From assembly GCF_000161455.1 (NCBI RefSeq), contig NZ_CM000745.1, positions 669,724 through 733,723 on the forward strand: a stretch of 64,000 nucleotides of DNA. Reading direction: 5' to 3'. A program made the translations under genes and the position numbers. Every line of letters begins with the position of its first letter. The stretch's first letter is position 1. Positions 59,483 to 64,000 of the stretch are shown here, one piece after another. A model generated the notes under the pieces. It did not search any database and was not told where the DNA came from. It was given only the letters and a program-made list of their open reading frames with translations. Source of the stretch: Bacillus pseudomycoides DSM 12442 (GTDB taxonomy: Bacteria; Bacillota; Bacilli; Bacillales; Bacillaceae_G).

Positions 59483-61234
59483 TCAATACTCTTTAGCTGA
59501 TTCTGTAGGATGAATCCAGAGCTTTGAAAAATCCGTCCAGCCAAAAGAATCGATCGTTACATTTTTTAAAGAAGATGGATAGATCTTCTTTTTTAGAACA
59601 TGATAATTAAATAAAATAATATATTCCGTTCGAAGGAATTCTTCAATTCCGTATATAAGTTTATAACGATGTTCCTTATTTTCTTCGGCTAAGAATGTAT
59701 TTAGTAAACAATCAATCTGTTTTTGATAGTGAGGATACATAAAGCGATTGATAAAACAGCTTTTACTTTTAAATACATTTAAAAAGGCGATTTCTAAATC
59801 AGAAGCAAAAACTTCTCCCATTAAAATAATATCGGCATTTTGATCAATAGAGTCATCCGAGTAGTCAGAGACTGGGAAAGGATGCAATTCTACTTGTATA
59901 CCTAAGTTGTGGCAACGTTCTTTTAGCCAGATGGCATCATGAGCACTATCTTTAAAAGAGAAGAAATAAATATGTATTGTTTCTCCTTGATAGGCACTCT
60001 TTTGTAAGTAGCTTTTTGCTTTATGTAAAGAATAGGATTGTTTTTCTGCTATCCGACTCCTCTCTGGAAAGAAACTGAATGCTGGGATTGTACGCATTCC
60101 TTGTAAATCACGAATAATTGATTCAACGTCATACAGTTGTCTCCAAGCTTTTCGAAAATAAATATCATGATGTGGACCAGGTTTTGTAAAGTTAAATGCA
60201 GCATATATACAGCCAGTTTCTTCTATTTGTACTTCGTGCTCTTTTGTATGTTCAGTATTTGGTAGTTCATAATGTGTATGTATTTGTGCATGTTCCGGAA
60301 TACGCCATAACTCAATTCGATCAAGTAACGCGCGCTCTTTAAAATAATTTGTAAATGCTTCTAATACAACTTGATCTTCATAATAACTATGTAATTTAAA
60401 AGGCCCCGTCCCCATATAATGATGATTTTGTATTGTTACATCATGCGGTAAAATGGCTAATTGCATCGAACTTACATAATGTAGAAAAAACAAGTTCGGC
60501 TTTCGGAGGTGAAAGCTTATTTGTAACGGTGAGGGTGTTTCAATCTGTACAATCTCTTCAGTTAACCAAGTATAAGGAGATTGGACACGTTGTAATCTTT
60601 CAAATGAAAATTGAACATCTTTGGAAGATAAGATTGTCCCATGATGAAATTGAATGCCTTTTCGTAAATAAAAGGTCCAGGTAAGTTGATCGTCACTAAT
60701 CTCCCATGTATGTGCGAGATGCGGCTCAATTTCTTCTGTGACATAGTTGTAGGTAACTAATGTATCAAAAATTTGACTAATGAGATGACTCTCTGTTGTG
60801 ACAGCTGCAAATGCTGGATCAAGCGGCAATATTTTTCTCGAGCAAGGTATCTTTAACACGTCATACATATCGTTTAAAGGTTGGTATCCAAAGTGCTGCT
60901 GTAGTTTTTTTTCTAAGCTTTTTCGAAGGGGAGCAGGAAATGGTTGTTTTAAAAGAAGGAATATCTCTTTTAATTTATCTTGCTGTAAGAGGGATTCCGC
61001 ATAGGGCATAACCACTTCTGAAATGGCATGGAGAAAGAGAACTTCACTTTTATTTCCCCGTCCTCGTCCTGGTGTCCACGTAATTAATTTTTCTTCATTC
61101 ATTTTTCTCAGTAAAATTTTTACGTTTTTTGTACTGCAATATAAAATATTGGCTAATTCTTGCAAGCTATTTTGCATGTACTGTTTTTCTGGATCATGCA
61201 ATCGTAGTTGAATATAATAGTCCATCACTTTCAT
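59483..61234 (-). CDS. SgrR-family regulator (HTH fused to a substrate-binding protein domain)
   Basis: 583 residues from ATG 61234, ten bases after AAGGAG. N-terminal SgrR-type winged helix (about 1-95: NSLQELANILYCSTKNVKIL, LITWTPGRGRGNKSEV), then a solute-binding-protein family 5 domain (about 130-550: SQIFDTLVTYNYVTEEIEP, WTFYLRKGIQFHHG). It is intracellular and probably senses a sugar phosphate or peptide. It is divergent from an MFS exporter, recalling the E. coli sgrR and setA link; here that is an analogy only. Confidence 0.9.
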   Translation of the reverse strand: MKVMDYYIQLRLHDPEKQYMQNSLQELANILYCSTKNVKILLRKMNEEKLITWTPGRGRGNKSEVLFLHAISEVVMPYAESLLQQDKLKEIFLLLKQPFPAPLRKSLEKKLQQHFGYQPLNDMYDVLKIPCSRKILPLDPAFAAVTTESHLISQIFDTLVTYNYVTEEIEPHLAHTWEISDDQLTWTFYLRKGIQFHHGTILSSKDVQFSFERLQRVQSPYTWLTEEIVQIETPSPLQISFHLRKPNLFFLHYVSSMQLAILPHDVTIQNHHYMGTGPFKLHSYYEDQVVLEAFTNYFKERALLDRIELWRIPEHAQIHTHYELPNTEHTKEHEVQIEETGCIYAAFNFTKPGPHHDIYFRKAWRQLYDVESIIRDLQGMRTIPAFSFFPERSRIAEKQSYSLHKAKSYLQKSAYQGETIHIYFFSFKDSAHDAIWLKERCHNLGIQVELHPFPVSDYSDDSIDQNADIILMGEVFASDLEIAFLNVFKSKSCFINRFMYPHYQKQIDCLLNTFLAEENKEHRYKLIYGIEEFLRTEYIILFNYHVLKKKIYPSSLKNVTIDSFGWTDFSKLWIHPTESAKEY

Positions 61235-61340
61235 GTTTAAACGACTCCTTCCCAATAAAAGGGGAAATTCTTTAGAATATTCTAACCTTTTTCTTCCACT
61301 TTTTCAAAGTAAAATGAATACACATAAGGGGGAAGAAACA

Positions 61341-62600
61341 ATGGGATTTTGGAGTATGCATCGAAATATAAAAATTAGAATTATAACATCATTTTTAACA
61401 CGCACTGTATCAACAATGATTTTCCCGTTTATGGCGATTTATTTTTCAGTAAAGCTCGGGAGTGTCCTTGCAGGTGTTTTATTACTAATAAACGTAATGG
61501 CGGCACTCGTCATTGGGCTTTATGGCGGTTATATTGGAGATCGATTAGGACGAAAAAAGGTTATGATTATAGGGCAAGTGATACAAGTAGTTTCTATCGC
61601 TTGTATGGGAATTGCGAATTCAGATTATGTAGATTCACCTTGGCTCACTTTTGTGTTTATGCTAACAAATAGCCTTGGTTCAGGACTTATGAACCCGGCA
61701 ACAGAGGCGATGCTAATTGATGTGAGTACACCGGAGAATAGAAAAGTAATGTACAGTATTAATTATTGGGCAATCAATTTATCGATTGCTATTGGGGCTA
61801 TATTCGGAGGGTTATTATTCGAACATTATCGTTTGCAACTCTTTATATTATTGACGGCAGTAGCATTGCTAACGTTGTATTTAATTTCAGTATATATGGA
61901 AGAAGTATATGTAACTCAGAAAACGATAAAAAAGAAGCATGTGTTAAAAGAAATGGTTGAAAGTTATAAAGTTGTTATGACAGACCGGGCATTTTTGATA
62001 TTTTGTTTAGCAAGTATATGTACGTTATCGTTAGAATTTCAGCTTAATAATTATTTAGGTGTACGCTTGCAAGAGGAATTTGAAACAATTCAATTTGCAT
62101 TTGGAAATGATATTCGTTTTGATTTAACAGGTATTCGGATGCTAAGTTGGATTTCTGCGGAGAATACGATTTTGATTGTTTTATTTTCAGCACTTGTTAT
62201 TAAAATGATGAAACGTTTTAATGACTTGAAAATCCTATATGTTGGCTTATTTATCTATACAATTGGATTCACAATAATTGGATCAAGTAATAGCTTATGG
62301 ATCTTATTAATAGCAGGGCTTTTCCAAACAATCGGCGAGATGATGTATGTGCCAGTTCGGCAATCCATTATGGCCGATATGGTTCCAGATGATGCTCGAA
62401 GTTCTTATATGGCAATCAATGGTATGGTCTTTCAGGTGGCAAAAATGAATGGAGCACTAGGGATTATGCTAGGTTCTTTTATAGCATCATGGGGAATGAG
62501 CATTGTATATTTTTTAGTTGGTATAAGTAGTATTTTGTTATTTATGAAAGCAATTAATAGGACAAAATACAGTGAAGAAAATATACATCATATAGGATAA
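61341..62600 (+). CDS. MFS exporter next to the SgrR-like gene
   Basis: 419 residues from ATG 61341 (AAGGGGGAAG upstream); starts from 61233 on are in the regulator's promoter. Twelve membrane segments; motif A region GGYIGDRLGRKKVMIIGQ. A central extra loop (QEEFETIQFAFGNDIRFDLTG) sits between segments 7 and 8. Divergent from the SgrR-like regulator, which likely controls it; substrate could be a sugar or drug. Confidence 0.88.
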   Translation: MGFWSMHRNIKIRIITSFLTRTVSTMIFPFMAIYFSVKLGSVLAGVLLLINVMAALVIGLYGGYIGDRLGRKKVMIIGQVIQVVSIACMGIANSDYVDSPWLTFVFMLTNSLGSGLMNPATEAMLIDVSTPENRKVMYSINYWAINLSIAIGAIFGGLLFEHYRLQLFILLTAVALLTLYLISVYMEEVYVTQKTIKKKHVLKEMVESYKVVMTDRAFLIFCLASICTLSLEFQLNNYLGVRLQEEFETIQFAFGNDIRFDLTGIRMLSWISAENTILIVLFSALVIKMMKRFNDLKILYVGLFIYTIGFTIIGSSNSLWILLIAGLFQTIGEMMYVPVRQSIMADMVPDDARSSYMAINGMVFQVAKMNGALGIMLGSFIASWGMSIVYFLVGISSILLFMKAINRTKYSEENIHHIG

Positions 62601-62611
62601 GGGAATATGTA

Positions 62612-62647
62612 AAAAAGCGAATCTATTTTTATCATGATTCGCTTTTT
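62612..62647. terminator. Bidirectional terminator
   Basis: 12-bp stem AAAAAGCGAATC/GATTCGCTTTTT. Confidence 0.9.
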
Positions 62648-62661
62648 ATATACCATTTTTT

Positions 62662-62865
62662 CTAAAAAGCGTCTGCTTCAGCTAATGTATTGCTAGTGCT
62701 TGGGTTCATTAAAAGGTTCTTCAGTTCACCTACTTCAGAGAGTGTGACAATGATGTAACCGCTAATTAATACAATGAGTCCAATGACCCTTAATGTTTGC
62801 AAACTAATATTTCTTTGGTTTTCCTCAGAGTTACTTGGGGGCGTTAAAGTTTGAGTGTTGTTCAT
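62662..62865 (-). CDS. Small single-span membrane protein
   Basis: 67 residues; GATGGGAG about 8 bases upstream. A polar Asn/Thr/Ser-rich N terminus, one membrane segment (about 26-43, RVIGLIVLISGYIIVTLS) and a short polar tail. Not recognised. Confidence 0.5.
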   Translation of the reverse strand: MNNTQTLTPPSNSEENQRNISLQTLRVIGLIVLISGYIIVTLSEVGELKNLLMNPSTSNTLAEADAF

Positions 62866-62898
62866 CGTAGGGCTCCCATCTTTTTATTTATATATGTG

Positions 62899-63081
62899 CT
62901 AAACAATTGTATGACTTATGGATGATAAATAAAAAGAATCAAAATCATAGTCATTTTCACTATATGAGAAATGCCTAAAAAAGTGATTAAAAATAGGGGT
63001 GTTCAGTTCATACTTATACGCCTCTCTAAAAATCCTATCAGGTTGATAATGCTTCCACTTGAACAATTTTTCCTTTTTCAT
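62899..63081 (-). pseudogene. Truncated IS6/IS240-like transposase
   Basis: The ATG at 63081 opens with MKKEKLFKWKHYQPD, the N-terminal block of IS6-family transposases (..FKxKHYQPDIILLTVRW), but after QPD the sequence changes to RIFREAYKYELNTPIF and stops after 60 codons. The DDE catalytic core is missing. AAAGGTGTG lies upstream. Confidence 0.75.
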
Positions 63082-63173
63082 ACCGATCACACACCTTTTT
63101 TAGAGTAATAGTATCAGTATGTCCAAGATTTAGAGGTTACTTGCATGTATCTTGAAGTTTTTGCACCGGAACC
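62899..63173 (-). mobile_element. Remnant of an IS6-family element
   Basis: The terminal inverted repeat GGTTCCGGTGCAAA (minus strand, 63160-63173) matches the GGTTCTGxTGCAAA ends of IS6/IS240 elements and precedes the truncated transposase at the expected distance. The other end is absent. Confidence 0.7.
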
Positions 63174-63233
63174 GTATTTTGTTTTATTGGCTTGATAGCG
63201 ATGTGGTGCTACCCCATAAAGAATATTGATATG

Positions 63234-63268
63234 TGAGGGTTTTACTGCCCGCGAATAGCGAGATAAAA
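63234..63268 (+). repeat. Repeat R2, fragment 3
   Basis: TTTTACTGCCCGCGAATAGC then GAGATAAAAT, matching the 3' part of R2 copy 1 (ACTGCCCGTTAATGCGGGATAAA). It lies in the gap 63174-63444. Confidence 0.55.
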
Positions 63269-63377
63269 TGAATGCGAGTATTTTTACATATGAATCTATG
63301 AAAAAGTTGATGAAATTGTCAGCTTTTTATTTTTGAAAAAAATTGTTTATCTATTTTTATAAAAAAATGTTTTTTTG

Positions 63378-63406
63378 ACCCCTATAAAATTTTTATTTCC
63401 TCCGAA
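63378..63406 (+). promoter_or_regulatory. Sigma-I-like promoter candidate before the DUF5667 gene
   Basis: ACCCCT (63378-63383) and CGAA (63403-63406), 19 bp apart. B. subtilis sigma-I promoters have ACCCCC-type -35 and CGAA -10 elements. No good sigma-A promoter is nearby. Confidence 0.35.
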
Positions 63407-63444
63407 TATGTATAGTGAAGAAAGCAAATGGAGGAAAAATCATT

Positions 63445-63978
63445 ATGAAAAAAACACTATTAAAAGGCACTATGGTAACTATGATGGCATGCAGCCCGTT
63501 TCTGATGGGAACAGCAGCGTATGCTAGCGAAAACACAGATGCGGTAAAAACAACGGAAACTGAAAAAACATCTTTAGTACAAGGTGACGTCTTTTATTTT
63601 GTGAAAACTATGGTTGAAGATATTAAAATGGCTCTTGCGACAAACGATTTAGAGAAAGCGAAGCTATTGTCTGAGCAAGCCGCGGAACGAATTACTGAAG
63701 CAAGTGTACTAATTGAAAAAGGAAAAGGCGATCTTACACAAGATACATTAGAAAAAGCGGTGGAAGACTTAAAAAAAGCAGATAAGCTTTCTGGCGAAGA
63801 GAAAGCAGAAACAGAAAAACCTGCTGGCGAAGAAGAAAAAGAAGCAGCGAAAGTAAAAGTGCACATCGGAAACAACATCGAAGCATTAGCAAAAGTGCTA
63901 GATCAAGTGAAAAAATCCGAAAGCAAAAGCTGCAATTACCAAAAATATAGAGAAGAGTTTTTCAAAGATTGCAGCTAA
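63445..63978 (+). CDS. Secreted DUF5667-type protein
   Basis: 177 residues from ATG 63445 (TGGAGG upstream; an in-frame ATG at 63415 has none). Signal peptide (hydrophobic about 8-27, TAAYASEN) and then a helical DUF5667-like domain (VQGDVFYFVKTMVEDIKMAL, DLEKAKLLSEQAAERITEAS). A Lys/Glu-rich linker precedes the C-terminal KSCNYQKYREEFFKDCS, whose two cysteines could form a disulfide. Function unknown; relatives are often near cell-wall stress regulators. Confidence 0.82.
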   Translation: MKKTLLKGTMVTMMACSPFLMGTAAYASENTDAVKTTETEKTSLVQGDVFYFVKTMVEDIKMALATNDLEKAKLLSEQAAERITEASVLIEKGKGDLTQDTLEKAVEDLKKADKLSGEEKAETEKPAGEEEKEAAKVKVHIGNNIEALAKVLDQVKKSESKSCNYQKYREEFFKDCS

Positions 63979-64000
63979 AAATAGAGAAAGAGAAAGAGAA

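Noticed and set aside
1..64000. CRISPR array, prophage, rRNA or tRNA genes
   Set aside because: No regular spacer-repeat pattern, phage gene order or RNA gene sequence was found.

Overview
The window comes from the chromosome of a low-GC, spore-forming Firmicute, almost certainly a member of the Bacillus cereus group. The evidence is: a GerA-type germinant receptor operon, SpoVR, a cotJABC operon, a CotF-like coat protein, strong AGGAGG-type ribosome binding sites with many GTG/TTG starts, and six copies of a ~150-bp intergenic repeat that matches the bcr1 type of the B. cereus group in size and distribution. No rRNA, tRNA, CRISPR, prophage or intact insertion sequence was seen. The only transposon trace is a decayed IS6/IS240-like end near 63 kb. 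Family names below come from recognising motifs by eye; no database search was run.

Layout. 0-9 kb: end of an L,D-transpeptidase, a DsbA/DsbB-like thiol oxidase pair, an LCP cell-wall ligase, a PCYCGC lipoprotein and a gerA-type operon (order A-C-B). 9-13.4 kb: nitroreductase, PH-domain membrane protein, spoVR and a ceramidase-like gene followed by a decayed copy of the spoVR 3' end. 13.7-19.6 kb: a reactive-sulfur (persulfide) gene block holding CoA-disulfide reductase-rhodanese, CstR, rhodanese-metallo-beta-lactamase, TusA, two rhodanese genes (one frameshifted), a DsrE-like protein and a TauE exporter. Four near-identical 16-bp palindromes sit at its promoters. 19.7-35 kb: LCP protein with a tandem-repeat tail, Na/Pi cotransporter with PhoU domain, MFS exporter, a MupG glycosidase, a YknXYZ-like MacB-type exporter, a pair of peptide-type ABC permeases and BrnQ. 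35.5-40 kb: cotJABC, VOC and DUF2935 proteins, a CotF-like protein, and a yybP-ykoY (Mn2+) riboswitch in front of a DUF1232-DedA pair. 40-46 kb: a large secreted phosphoesterase, small membrane proteins, an amino acid permease and a cation/proton antiporter.

46.8-51.2 kb: a MurNAc salvage cluster (MurR-like, MurQ, EIIBC PTS, MupG) that would import and degrade MurNAc-containing wall fragments; a second MupG lies at 26 kb. 51.4-59.2 kb: small redox/quinone-stress-like units (DoxX; MBL plus NTF2-like; SDR, HxlR, cyclase-like lipoprotein, flavodoxin-fold oxidoreductase) with clear palindromic operators. Two 30-bp operator copies flank hxlR and differ at one base. 59.5-64 kb: a divergent SgrR-like regulator and MFS exporter, the IS remnant and a DUF5667 secreted protein.

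The most interesting signals are the four-operator persulfide regulon with an A7 frameshift inside a rhodanese gene, the Mn2+ riboswitch controlling a DedA protein with two look-alike terminators, the duplicated HxlR operator, an unannotated promoter-hairpin unit at 22.0 kb, and the spoVR remnant that marks an insertion junction.
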